Below are positions 1 through 8,044 of a stretch of 16,635 nt of DNA, piece after piece. The DNA is from an uncultured Chlorobiaceae bacterium (GTDB lineage: Bacteria; Bacteroidota; Chlorobiia; Chlorobiales; Chlorobiaceae), in contig CAIYWF010000009.1 of NCBI GenBank assembly GCA_903929845.1, positions 1-16,635 of the forward strand, in the 5' to 3' direction. Each line of letters begins with the position of its first letter. Position 1 is the stretch's first letter. Made by a program: the position numbers and the translations under genes. The notes beneath the pieces are model-generated. The model did not search any database, was not told the origin of the DNA, and worked only from the letters and a program-made list of their open reading frames with translations.

Positions 1-1839
1 ACCGAGCTTTCTTCCGGGCTTGCCAACCGTGTTGACCACTTCACGCAGAATTTCCGCATCGGTTATGTTCTCTGCAGAACCCTGCCCTTTCAGGCGAGCA
101 TAGTCTTTCTTGAATTCGGCAATTTCGGAAGAGAAGATTTTTTTGAACTCATCGTTGACCTGGTCTGAGTTCTCAAGTGCGTCACTGTCGATAAGCAGCG
201 TGGGTGAACGGTGTTTTGGCCTTCTGGTATCAGGATCGTAGTTTGAAAACATGGGGTAATGGCCATCAACTACTCTCGTCACCTGGCCTTCGCTGTCGCG
301 CTCTTCATACCCGGCTACAAACTTGTACACCTCCTTTGAAACGGATGTGTTGTTGCAGACAACAATGAAAACTGGCGGTGTGCTGAAAAGCCCGCTTCGC
401 TCTTCATCGTTGGTTCGACGGCCTTCGTCATACTCCCTGTAGTGGTTATAAAACTGGTCAAGCGCGCCTTTAACCAACCGAGGCAAATCCGGTGGTGCTT
501 CCAGCATATCTGATCCCTCTTTTTTTGCATCAGACCTGGAACGTTTACGCCCTTTTTTTGGCAAACCATCCCTTACGTGCTCATAGAGATTGCGCAAAAC
601 TGGCATGTCAAGTTCCTGGGTGTTGTCGGTTTCAGGAATAAAGGGAATCTTTACCAATCCAGATTCTATGGCTTCGATAAGGCCAAAGTCACTCACTACC
701 CAAGGGAAAAGTTTGTATGGAAGGTATCCAGAACCTTTCAGATAGTAAGGCGTTGCCGAAAGATCGTACACTTGCTGAAGTTTGTAGCGTTTTGCAATTT
801 CAGTAATCCCGGTGAACCAGACGGCAGCTTTGGCATTTTCATCAGATTCTTCGTTGTCCTCTGTTTTGCCTTTCGATTTTGGCAGATAGCAGTGATGAGC
901 TTCGTCATTCATAACCAGCAGCCGACTGCCTGCCTTGAAGCGGCCAAGCAGCCTTTTGAGGAGCACATTGAAATCCTCTTTTGCCTCCTGTTTCTTGCCT
1001 GAAGCATCGAGCTTGCCGTCCAAGGGACTTTTCTTGTTTCCCTGAAGGGTTTTTGGCTCTAAGGCGTGATAGTTCGTCATAATAAGCCGGGCGTTCAGCC
1101 CCGCAAGCCGATGCTCAAGCGCTTGCGGTACAAGGTCACGTGCGGCATAATAATCGACACGATCATGCTTGTTGGTTGAGCGTTTATCGACAAACAAAAC
1201 ACCAAGACGATCCCGAATGGTAATACCGGGAGTTACGATCAGGAAATAATCGGCAAAGCGGGTATCCTGACGGTATTCCTGACGGTTAAAGAAGTGATAG
1301 AGCATCAGCATACCCATCACCACCGTTTTACCGCTGCCGGTCGCCATTTTAAAGGCAACCCTTGGTAACTGTTGCTCTTTATTGGTGCTGACTGCACGTT
1401 GTGCATCAGTTAATTTGGAAACAATGAAGTGGCCGGTATTGGTTTTTTCGCCAATTTCATTCAACCAAATTGCGGTTTCAACCGCTTCTCTCTGGGCAAA
1501 AAAGAGTTTTCGGACTGCATGACGTTCAGGATTCATGAACCAGAACGAGAGCAGTTCCTTTGTGACTCTTGTCGTTCCGGGATAGAGGGCTTCACGCCAT
1601 TTTCCAACTTCGGTGCGGAGAAGATTAACCGGATAATCGCCAAACGCGACAGCGTAATCGTTAATCTCAAAAATTGAACCCTGATCACCCTGTCGGGTTG
1701 GAATCGGCTGGATATCAGGAGTGAATATTCTGCGACCAGAACGGATATCGCTGTAGTTCAGCGAACCATCTTCATCAGTGGCATAGTGAAGCAGGGGCTC
1801 TTCGTAAGGACTGTTAAGAATGGGGTTTTGGTCACTCAT
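1..1839 (-). CDS. Type III restriction-like helicase/endonuclease (Res subunit, BPTD_3080-like), C-terminus cut by window edge
   Basis: The minus strand is open without a stop from an ATG at 1839 to the window edge, giving 613 residues with the C-terminus outside. The helicase core is complete in its first half: a Q-motif-like stretch around residue 116 (FFAQREA), Walker A ATGSGKT at 166-172, motif II DEAH at 312-315 inside NDEAHH, and motif III SATP at 361-364. The region around residues 195-218 (RFADYFLIVTPGITIRDRLG) is typical of the BPTD_3080 family of type III restriction enzyme Res-like proteins, as I remember it. Such proteins use ATP to translocate on DNA and cleave unmodified DNA, together with a methyltransferase. 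The second RecA domain is only begun, and the nuclease domain is not visible. No methyltransferase gene is in the window; one could lie beyond the left edge. The start has only a weak Shine-Dalgarno match (GTGAGC). The ATPase/helicase call is sure; the exact restriction family is probable. Confidence 0.85.
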   Translation of the reverse strand, partial: MSDQNPILNSPYEEPLLHYATDEDGSLNYSDIRSGRRIFTPDIQPIPTRQGDQGSIFEINDYAVAFGDYPVNLLRTEVGKWREALYPGTTRVTKELLSFWFMNPERHAVRKLFFAQREAVETAIWLNEIGEKTNTGHFIVSKLTDAQRAVSTNKEQQLPRVAFKMATGSGKTVVMGMLMLYHFFNRQEYRQDTRFADYFLIVTPGITIRDRLGVLFVDKRSTNKHDRVDYYAARDLVPQALEHRLAGLNARLIMTNYHALEPKTLQGNKKSPLDGKLDASGKKQEAKEDFNVLLKRLLGRFKAGSRLLVMNDEAHHCYLPKSKGKTEDNEESDENAKAAVWFTGITEIAKRYKLQQVYDLSATPYYLKGSGYLPYKLFPWVVSDFGLIEAIESGLVKIPFIPETDNTQELDMPVLRNLYEHVRDGLPKKGRKRSRSDAKKEGSDMLEAPPDLPRLVKGALDQFYNHYREYDEGRRTNDEERSGLFSTPPVFIVVCNNTSVSKEVYKFVAGYEERDSEGQVTRVVDGHYPMFSNYDPDTRRPKHRSPTLLIDSDALENSDQVNDEFKKIFSSEIAEFKKDYARLKGQGSAENITDAEILREVVNTVGKPGRKLG

Positions 1840-2169
1840 GAAGCTCACTGTAGTGTTGATGGATAAAATAATGCGTAATATAAAGTTACTCGGGTGATAA
1901 CGCAACGAACAAATGGAATGTCTGAAAAATTCGCAAAAACGGCGTCATAAAGCGATCGCTCACCCGTTCCAGCAAATCTCAACCATTGCTGTAATTGATG
2001 GAAAAGATGACAACATTGTCTCCGACACGAATAAATCCTTGAAGTCTAATATTCAGCTTAAGCCAAAAATATGCTACTACTGTCCGGCGTATGACGAAAA
2101 AGGATATATTGTCAAAATGATATTGACACCAAACTGAGACAGAAGCGTAACGAACAGGAACAGATAACC
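1840..2169. other. Intergenic region between the divergent res-like gene and aroK
   Basis: This 330-bp stretch separates two divergent genes and should hold both promoters. A TTGACA hexamer at 2123-2128 lies in a short inverted repeat (TGTCA at 2110-2114 with TGACA at 2124-2128), but no convincing -10 box follows at 17 bp (the sequence there is CGTAAC). A 74-codon ATG frame at 1913-2137 exists but has no ribosome binding site and no recognisable domain. No RNA gene or terminator is evident. Confidence 0.5.
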
Positions 2170-2745
2170 GTGGACAAGCAACACTCGCTGATTTTTCTAA
2201 CCGGGTTCAGTGGATCTGGCAAGTCGACTATAGGGCCGCTCTTGGCGAATTCGCTTGGCTATGAGTTTGTTGACCTTGATCAGACTATTGAAAAGGATGC
2301 CGGAAAAACAATTACCCGGATTTTTGCGGAAGATGGAGAAAAGCGCTTCAGAAATCTTGAAGTTCAAACGCTTAACGGACTGGTTTCAAAAAGCAATCTG
2401 GTCATCTCTCTTGGCGGAGGAGTATTGGAAAATGACCAATCGTATGCACTCATCCAGAAATCAGGCACCCTTGTCTATTTGAAATCGCCCATAAAAATCC
2501 TTGCACGAAGACTCTGTAACAAGACCGACCGACCGTTGTTAAAGGGTGAAAAGGGACGGAAGCTTTCGTATGAGGAGATTGAGGAAAAAATCTCGACCAT
2601 CCATGCCAAACGCGAACCCCGCTACGAAAGTGCTGACATAACTGTTGAGACCGACATTAAGCGCATTGGCTCTACGGTCGAGGAGCTTACCCGCAAAATA
2701 GAACGGTATGTGCGCACAGCATCCGCCACTACCGAAGATCAATAA
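2170..2745 (+). CDS. aroK: Shikimate kinase
   Basis: This cytosolic enzyme phosphorylates shikimate at the 3-hydroxyl with ATP, the fifth step of the shikimate (chorismate) pathway. The 191-residue protein shows the P-loop GFSGSGKST at 12-20, the shikimate-binding DLDQTIE with Asp37, the GEKRFRNLE block (56-64) with its substrate-binding Arg, LGGGV at 81-85, and the lid motif RPLL at 121-124. Length is slightly above the usual 165-180 because of a C-terminal tail rich in Glu, Arg and Thr. The start is GTG, preceded by an AGGAAC purine stretch (2156-2161). aroB follows 16 bp downstream on the same strand, so the two are probably co-transcribed, an arrangement common in bacteria. Confidence 0.95.
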   Translation: MDKQHSLIFLTGFSGSGKSTIGPLLANSLGYEFVDLDQTIEKDAGKTITRIFAEDGEKRFRNLEVQTLNGLVSKSNLVISLGGGVLENDQSYALIQKSGTLVYLKSPIKILARRLCNKTDRPLLKGEKGRKLSYEEIEEKISTIHAKREPRYESADITVETDIKRIGSTVEELTRKIERYVRTASATTEDQ

Positions 2746-2761
2746 TCATTGAAAAATAAAC

Positions 2762-3859
2762 GTGAGCACAATAATTGTGGGAACACCGGTTATTGCCGGA
2801 CTGGGTGAATTGTTCAAAACCCATGGACTTTCTAAAAAAACCGTGGTACTGTTCGATGAACACACCCGCAGACTCTTCGGAGACGAGCTTCTGAAGAAGC
2901 TTTCTGACGAGGGTTTTCAGTGGACGGAACTGGTTATCCCGGCACGGGAAGCGTCTAAAAGCTTCAGCGTCGCTTACCGCCTCTACGGCAGGATGATTGA
3001 GGCCGATGTTGACCGGAGCTGGAACCTGCTTGCGGTGGGAGGCGGCGTTGTGGGTGATCTCGGTGGTTTTATCGCTGCCAGCTATTTCCGGGGCATTCCG
3101 GTGATCCAGCTTCCTACCACGCTGCTCGCCATGACTGACAGCTCCATTGGTGGGAAGGTGGCCATCAACCACCCCCTCGGCAAGAATTTGATCGGCTTTT
3201 TTCACTCTCCGGAACTGGTGCTGATAGATCCTTCATCCCTTGCTACCCTGCCCAAGCGGGAGATCTATGCCGGAATGGCAGAGGTCGTCAAGTATGGATT
3301 TATTGCCGATGAACCATTCTTCACCTTTCTTGATCTCCACTTTGCAGATGTTACGGGGCTGAAGGAGCCATACATCACAAAAGCCGTCAAAAAAAGCGCA
3401 TTTATTAAAGATGATGTCGTAAAAAAGGATTTCAGGGAGACCGATGGACTTCGCGCAACTCTCAATTTCGGTCACACTTTTGCGCACGGACTGGAAAAGC
3501 TTGCGGAGTATCGGCATCTGCGTCACGGCGAGGCGGTTACTATCGGCATGGTCTGCGCCCTCTTTTTGTCGCACAACCTTGGCTACCTCGACCGCGAGTC
3601 GCTTGATCGCGGGCTCTCTCTGCTGAGGAAGTTCAGATTTCCAAAGGGAGTGCTGAAACGCAGGTTCCTTGATATCGACAGCGACCTGCTCCTTGAAAGC
3701 ATGTTTTCTGACAAGAAAAAGCTTGACAAAAAGCTTCGGTTTGTGCTGTTGAAAAACCTTGGCGAAGCTTTTCTGCTTGAAGAAAACATCGAAGATAGGC
3801 ACGTCCTGAAAGCCATCAGCGATGGCCAGGCCCTTTTCAGCTCGAAAAGTGATCGTTGA
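2762..3859 (+). CDS. aroB: 3-dehydroquinate synthase
   Basis: This enzyme converts DAHP to 3-dehydroquinate using NAD and a divalent metal, the second step of the shikimate pathway. The 365-residue protein has the glycine-rich NAD motif GGGVVGDLGG (93-102), the active-site block PTTLLAMTDSSIGGK (118-132), and the metal ligands expected for the family: Glu174 in AEVVKYG, His238 in NFGHT and His255 in RHGEA. Length is normal. The start is a GTG with no clear Shine-Dalgarno sequence; the next residues (STIIVGTPVIAGLG) fit the family N-terminus. It is 16 bp behind aroK. The last 23 bp, including the stop, overlap the 3' end of the convergent coaX gene, so no terminator can sit between the two. 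Confidence 0.96.
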   Translation: MSTIIVGTPVIAGLGELFKTHGLSKKTVVLFDEHTRRLFGDELLKKLSDEGFQWTELVIPAREASKSFSVAYRLYGRMIEADVDRSWNLLAVGGGVVGDLGGFIAASYFRGIPVIQLPTTLLAMTDSSIGGKVAINHPLGKNLIGFFHSPELVLIDPSSLATLPKREIYAGMAEVVKYGFIADEPFFTFLDLHFADVTGLKEPYITKAVKKSAFIKDDVVKKDFRETDGLRATLNFGHTFAHGLEKLAEYRHLRHGEAVTIGMVCALFLSHNLGYLDRESLDRGLSLLRKFRFPKGVLKRRFLDIDSDLLLESMFSDKKKLDKKLRFVLLKNLGEAFLLEENIEDRHVLKAISDGQALFSSKSDR

Positions 3860-4655
3860 GCTTGAAGAGAAAGCGGGTCCCCTTGACTACTGCCAGCTCT
3901 TCAACCGCCGGAGAACAGTCAAGCATACTGGCAATATGAGACGCACTGCCGCCGGTCGCAATGACTTTGATATCGTGTTCATTGCATTTCTCTTGCAGCC
4001 AGTATCTAATCTTTGTGATGATTCCCTCTATGCTGGAGACACACCCGAGAATAATCCCGTTCCTGATACAGTCAACGGTCGAGTATCCGAGAAGAGTCTC
4101 CTGACGATCAAGAGCAACCAGAGGCAGCCTTGCTGTATGTTCATGCAAGGCTTTTGCCATGAGATCAAGTCCCGGCATAATGAGACCGCCAAGATAGTTC
4201 CGTCGGGAATCGAGCACATCAACCGTAATGGCGGTACCAATATCGAGCGCAATAACCGCCTTTTGAGGATAGAGACTTTGACACAGTGCACAAAGCGCAA
4301 TCCGGTCTGCACCAAAGGTATCGGGGGAATCGTAGTGCAGCATGAAGGGAAGGCGCATTGAAGAGCTGACCATCATCACCTGACCGGTCAGATGACGATG
4401 AAGATAGTCAAGGATACTCCTCTCCAGCGAAGGCACAACGCTGCATATCACAGCATCACAGAGAGACGGATATTTTATGATAACCGGAGCAAGCAACCCG
4501 GAAATACCATCATAACCGGAGATGCTTGACGAAGGCATTTTCTGAATTTGAAGGCACTCGGAACCACTGAACACCACAATTGAAGTGGTTGTATTGCCTA
4601 TTTCAATTACAAGAAGCAACGTATCGGTAGATGATGGCTCGCCATAAAAACGCAT
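3837..4655 (-). CDS. coaX: Type III pantothenate kinase
   Basis: CoaX phosphorylates pantothenate, the first step of coenzyme A synthesis, and belongs to the ASKHA (actin/hexokinase-like) fold. The 272-residue protein shows the N-terminal phosphate-binding motif as EIGNTTT (18-24), the pantothenate-site signature GADR (115-118), LDIGTAITVDV with Asp138, a GGLIMPG-type block, and the C-terminal ATGGSA adenosine motif. The usual first Asp of the D-x-GNT motif is Glu18 here. The start is ATG at 4655 with a weak upstream signal; a roughly 10-residue extension precedes the family's usual first strand. It lies 24 bp downstream of a small membrane-protein gene on the same strand and overlaps aroB tail to tail by 23 bp. 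Confidence 0.92.
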   Translation of the reverse strand: MRFYGEPSSTDTLLLVIEIGNTTTSIVVFSGSECLQIQKMPSSSISGYDGISGLLAPVIIKYPSLCDAVICSVVPSLERSILDYLHRHLTGQVMMVSSSMRLPFMLHYDSPDTFGADRIALCALCQSLYPQKAVIALDIGTAITVDVLDSRRNYLGGLIMPGLDLMAKALHEHTARLPLVALDRQETLLGYSTVDCIRNGIILGCVSSIEGIITKIRYWLQEKCNEHDIKVIATGGSASHIASMLDCSPAVEELAVVKGTRFLFKLNDHFSS

Positions 4656-4679
4656 GGTTGTATGTCTTTGAAAAGATAC

Positions 4680-5186
4680 TCAGTGAAGCTTTGCTTCAAC
4701 ACCGGTTCTCCTTGAGAGTTCTTCAATAAAACGCTTATAGCCGGGAAGATTTGTTGTTACAAATAAGGAGTCCTTTACTGGCGATTTTGCTGCAACTATA
4801 AATATTTTCGACGGAGGATTATAGGTAATGATCTCCTGATAAATAGCGGTAATATCAGTAAGAACAACTCTTTTTTCATTGCCTTTTCGGTCCATATAGA
4901 GCAACTTGTCGCCGGAAATTTTAACGGAATCACCATCCTGACCATGCTCTCCTGCAAAACGTGTGTTATAGAACATGGGGGCGCCAAGCGAAACCGTAGT
5001 AAACAAGACAATTACACTCGTTTTCCAAAAGCAGCCAAGATCCACGCCATAACTAAAGTTTCCATAGCGGAAAAAAATTGCCCACACCAAGGCGAGAAAG
5101 AGCATGCTCAGAAACCATGTTGCAAGGTAATAGTAGTCAAGCCAAAAGGCTGGATAGGTCATGGTATAATGAAAAACCTCTGGCAT
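4680..5186 (-). CDS. Small membrane protein of unknown function, two predicted transmembrane helices
   Basis: I do not recognise a family. From the ATG at 5186 the protein has 168 residues. An aromatic N-terminus is followed by a strongly hydrophobic segment at about 21-39 and a second at about 53-70. A soluble domain of about 85-95 residues comes next, with alternating hydrophobic and charged residues suggesting beta strands and a final helix (GYKRFIEELSRRTG). A longer form starting at a TTG at 5219 (179 residues) is possible; neither start has a good Shine-Dalgarno sequence. The gene sits 24 bp upstream of coaX and is probably co-transcribed with it, though nothing in it points to coenzyme A metabolism. 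A bitopic or hairpin inner-membrane protein with a cytoplasmic PH-like domain is one guess, without motif support. Confidence 0.72.
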   Translation of the reverse strand: MPEVFHYTMTYPAFWLDYYYLATWFLSMLFLALVWAIFFRYGNFSYGVDLGCFWKTSVIVLFTTVSLGAPMFYNTRFAGEHGQDGDSVKISGDKLLYMDRKGNEKRVVLTDITAIYQEIITYNPPSKIFIVAAKSPVKDSLFVTTNLPGYKRFIEELSRRTGVEAKLH

Positions 5187-5253
5187 ATCAGTATGGATTG
5201 TTTGCGAAAAGATGAGCAAGATAACGGAAATCTGGCTTTAAATATAATTTCTT

Positions 5254-5283
5254 CCAAAAAAAAGGCCCGCAGATGCGAGCCTT
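5254..5283 (-). terminator. Intrinsic terminator of glnN
   Basis: Read on the minus strand, AAGGCTCGC pairs with GCGGGCCTT across a four-base loop (ATCT), nine base pairs including one U-G wobble, and runs straight into a tract of eight T (5256-5263). On the plus strand the wobble becomes a C/A mismatch, so the element is better as a minus-strand terminator. It starts 25 bp after the glnN stop and insulates glnN from the membrane-protein/coaX genes. Confidence 0.88.
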
Positions 5284-5307
5284 CTCTTTTTTGAAACCTG
5301 ATGAAGG

Positions 5308-7476
5308 TTAGTGCTCAAACAACATTTCTGAGTAGGTCGGAAGCTGCCAGCGACTGCGGTCAACGACCTGTTCGAGGCTGTCGGCGATGACTCGAACCTC
5401 AGTCATCAACGGAAGCAGTTCATTGGCACAGTAATCGGCCTTGTCGAACTCGGTTGAAAGCGTCTCGATTTTTTCAACAGCTTCGTCAAGCTCGGCTGTC
5501 ATGTCAATCAACGTCGAGAGATTTTCAGCCAGCGATTTCAGATTACCAGCCTGACTCTGAAGCGCCTTGTCGGAAAGGCCGATGGCATCAGCCGCAGACA
5601 AAAGATTATTGAAGGAGTTGCCGAGATCACCCTGATATTCAGAGACATCAGGAATCACGAACGTCTTCAACATAAGCTGAAGAGTACGAGCTTCGATATC
5701 AATACCTTTGACATAACGTTCGAGACGGATATGCAGCCGGGCATCAATCTCCTGGACACTCAGAACACCATATTTGACAAACATATCCTGAATATCCTTG
5801 TTGAGCAGGACTCTGAGTGCCTGGGGGGTATTCTTCAAATTCGGCAGACCTCTTTCTTTTGCGGCCTGTTGAAGCGCGTCAGAATAGTTGTCGCCCTGAT
5901 ATCGGATCGGCTTGGTAGCAGTAATCTGCTCACGAAGAGTTTCAAGAATTGCTGAATCCCTCTCTTTTCCTGCCTTGATTTTTGCGATGATAGCATCAGC
6001 TATCTCGTCAACAGCCTCAGCCATAAGGGTGTTCAACACCATATTCGGCACAGATGCCGCCTGGGAAGAGCCAACCGCCCTGAACTCAAACTTGTTGCCA
6101 GTGAAGGCAAATGGAGAGGTACGGTTACGGTCGGTATAGTCCTTGTTGACCACAGGAACCTGTGAAAGGCCAAGATTAAGTACCTGTTTTTCAGTTTTCA
6201 GGTCAACCTTGCCGCTTTCAATGGCATCAAGCACCTTTTCAAGCAGCTCGCCAAGATAGACAGTTACCACGGCTGGTGGAGCCTCATTGGCACCAAGACG
6301 GTGGTCGTTACCCATACTTGCTATTGACATTCTGAGTACATCGGCCCTCTTGTAAATACCTTTGAGTACCGCAACAAGGAAAACAAGGAAGTGAACATTC
6401 TTTTCAGGAGTATCACCTGGATCCAGAAGATTGATGCCCGTATTTGTACCTATCGACCAGTTATTGTGCTTGCCTGAACCGTTAATGCCAGCAAAAGGTT
6501 TTTCAGCCAGTAACAACGCAAAACCTTTCTTGTCGGCGACTTTTCTCATGACTTCCATGACCAGCAGGTTATGGTCGACGGCGATATTGGCCTCTTCAAA
6601 AATCGGGGCAATTTCAAACTGGTGAGGAGCAACCTCATTATGACGGGTTTTGGCGGGGATACCAAGCAGGTAAAGTTCATGTTCGACATCCTGCATAAAT
6701 TCGAGCACACGATCTGGAATGGAACCAAAGTAGTGATCCTCAAGCTGCTGACCTTTCGGCGGAAGAGCGCCAAGAAGAGTACGGCCACACATCACAAGAT
6801 CCGGACGTTCGGAATAGAATTTCTTGTCAATAAGGAAATATTCCTGTTCACAACCAGCAAAGGTTTTGACGCGAGAGACACCAGTAACACCAAGCACTTC
6901 AAGCAGACGTATGGCAGACTTGCTGACCGCGTCCATGGAACGCAACAACGGGGTTTTAGCATCAAGCGCTTCGCCATGATACGAGATGAAAACGGTTGGA
7001 ATACAAAGGGTAAGATCTTTTCCTCCCTTCATAAGAAATGCCGGGCTGGAGGGATCCCATGCGGTATAGCCGCGAGCCTCAAAAGTGGTACGCATACCGC
7101 CGGACGGAAAACTTGAAGCATCAGGCTCACCCTGAATCAGTTGTTCGCCTGAAAAACGCTCAATCGGAGTACCATCGCGATCAATCGACAAAAATGCATC
7201 GTGCTTCTCTGCAGTGGAACCGGTCATCGGCTGAAACCAGTGGGTGTAGTGGGTCGCACCGTTTTCCATGGCCCACTCTTTCATACCATGAGCGACAACA
7301 CCTGCAATTGCAGCAGTTATTTTTTTCCCCGCTTTGATCGTATCCTGCAATGCAGTGAACTCCTCTTTGGGCAGTTTTGCACGCATGGCCTTATGATCAA
7401 AGGTCATCGAACCAAAATAGGTTGAAACCGGAATTTTACTATCGCTGTTCAAAATATCCTCCTTGTTGATTTGCAT
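5308..7476 (-). CDS. glnN: Glutamine synthetase type III
   Basis: This enzyme makes glutamine from glutamate, ammonia and ATP in the cytosol. Type III enzymes are about 700-730 residues, and this one has 722 from the chosen start. Signatures visible are EQEYFLID (210-217, metal-binding glutamates), NEVAPHQFEIAP (280-291), the type III hallmark KPFAGINGSGKHNNWS (326-341), and RLGANEAPP further on. The C-terminal half is helical, as in other GlnN proteins. The frame is open for 23 more codons upstream (to 7545), but the ATG at 7476 has a strong AGGGGG Shine-Dalgarno sequence 8 bases before it, and the protein then begins at a position normal for the family. An Lrp/AsnC-family gene ends 43 bp upstream on the same strand, and a hairpin terminator follows the stop. 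Confidence 0.96.
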   Translation of the reverse strand: MQINKEDILNSDSKIPVSTYFGSMTFDHKAMRAKLPKEEFTALQDTIKAGKKITAAIAGVVAHGMKEWAMENGATHYTHWFQPMTGSTAEKHDAFLSIDRDGTPIERFSGEQLIQGEPDASSFPSGGMRTTFEARGYTAWDPSSPAFLMKGGKDLTLCIPTVFISYHGEALDAKTPLLRSMDAVSKSAIRLLEVLGVTGVSRVKTFAGCEQEYFLIDKKFYSERPDLVMCGRTLLGALPPKGQQLEDHYFGSIPDRVLEFMQDVEHELYLLGIPAKTRHNEVAPHQFEIAPIFEEANIAVDHNLLVMEVMRKVADKKGFALLLAEKPFAGINGSGKHNNWSIGTNTGINLLDPGDTPEKNVHFLVFLVAVLKGIYKRADVLRMSIASMGNDHRLGANEAPPAVVTVYLGELLEKVLDAIESGKVDLKTEKQVLNLGLSQVPVVNKDYTDRNRTSPFAFTGNKFEFRAVGSSQAASVPNMVLNTLMAEAVDEIADAIIAKIKAGKERDSAILETLREQITATKPIRYQGDNYSDALQQAAKERGLPNLKNTPQALRVLLNKDIQDMFVKYGVLSVQEIDARLHIRLERYVKGIDIEARTLQLMLKTFVIPDVSEYQGDLGNSFNNLLSAADAIGLSDKALQSQAGNLKSLAENLSTLIDMTAELDEAVEKIETLSTEFDKADYCANELLPLMTEVRVIADSLEQVVDRSRWQLPTYSEMLFEH

Positions 7477-7484
7477 GATATGAG

Positions 7485-7490
7485 CCCCCT
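7485..7490 (-). promoter_or_regulatory. Shine-Dalgarno sequence that fixes the glnN start
   Basis: On the minus strand AGGGGG lies 8 bases before the ATG at 7476. It supports this start over the in-frame codons further upstream, which would add a lysine- and phenylalanine-rich 23-residue extension unlike the family. Confidence 0.7.
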
Positions 7491-7519
7491 GGCTTATGAA
7501 AAAAAATTGTACCTTTTTG

Positions 7520-8044
7520 TTATTTTTTTGATCTCTTTTCATCAAACGTTGTCAGCACCTGACGATCCTGAAGGTTTTTACGAACAATTTCCGCGCAGAT
7601 TTTTTTATTTTTCTTCAACTGGGAAAGAACAAAGCTGGTGTTGGTTCCAAGAACACCCGGCCAACTCTGTATTCTTGAAAGAAACTGTTCGAGCGATGCG
7701 GTATTGTGGGTCATGACCTTTAAAATATGCGACCCTTCACCGGTTACTGAAAAGCACTCCATAATCTCGTCCTCTTTCAGCACGTGCTCCATAAACGACT
7801 TGTAGTGCCGTGACGAATCGATTCTGACCCGTACAAAAGCATGAATATCAAAACCAAGCTGCCGTTCATCAACCTCCATGGTAAACCCTTTGATGATACC
7901 GTTTTTCTGCAGCTTGTCCAGCCGCTCGCTGACGGACGGTATTGAAAGGCCAACCACTTCAGCAAGCTCGCTCAATCGAACTCTGCCGTTTTCTCCAAGA
8001 GACTCAATAATTTTAAGGTCGATCAGATCAAGATGGCCAGACAT
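7520..8044 (-). CDS. Lrp/AsnC-family transcriptional regulator
   Basis: The 174-residue protein has the family architecture: an N-terminal winged helix-turn-helix (about 4-60, beginning LDLIDLKIIESLGENGR, with recognition-helix region SIPSVSERLDKLQ). A RAM/AsnC ligand-binding domain follows at about 65-145, including FVRVRID, IMECFSVTGEGSHIL and the SWPGVLGTNT strand. A basic tail of about 30 residues makes it slightly longer than usual. Family members form octameric or disc-like assemblies that sense amino acids and commonly control nitrogen metabolism and their own gene. It lies 43 bp upstream of glnN on the same strand, so regulation of, or co-transcription with, glnN is likely. The ligand cannot be told from sequence. 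The ATG start has no clear Shine-Dalgarno sequence. Confidence 0.93.
   Translation of the reverse strand: MSGHLDLIDLKIIESLGENGRVRLSELAEVVGLSIPSVSERLDKLQKNGIIKGFTMEVDERQLGFDIHAFVRVRIDSSRHYKSFMEHVLKEDEIMECFSVTGEGSHILKVMTHNTASLEQFLSRIQSWPGVLGTNTSFVLSQLKKNKKICAEIVRKNLQDRQVLTTFDEKRSKK

Noticed and set aside
577..1677. Plus-strand frames of 82-141 codons opposite the res-like gene
   Set aside because: They are antisense to a gene with clear helicase motifs and encode no recognisable protein.
1952..1959. GCGATCGC octamer, the cyanobacterial HIP1 palindrome
   Set aside because: I noticed this copy only and did not search the window systematically; one occurrence is expected by chance and gene content does not suggest cyanobacteria.
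1913..2137. 74-codon plus-strand frame in the gap before aroK
   Set aside because: No ribosome binding site, no recognisable domain, and it ends where aroK promoter elements are expected; treated as chance.
3233..3802. 189-codon minus-strand frame inside aroB
   Set aside because: aroB is certain from its motifs; the opposite frame has no family features.
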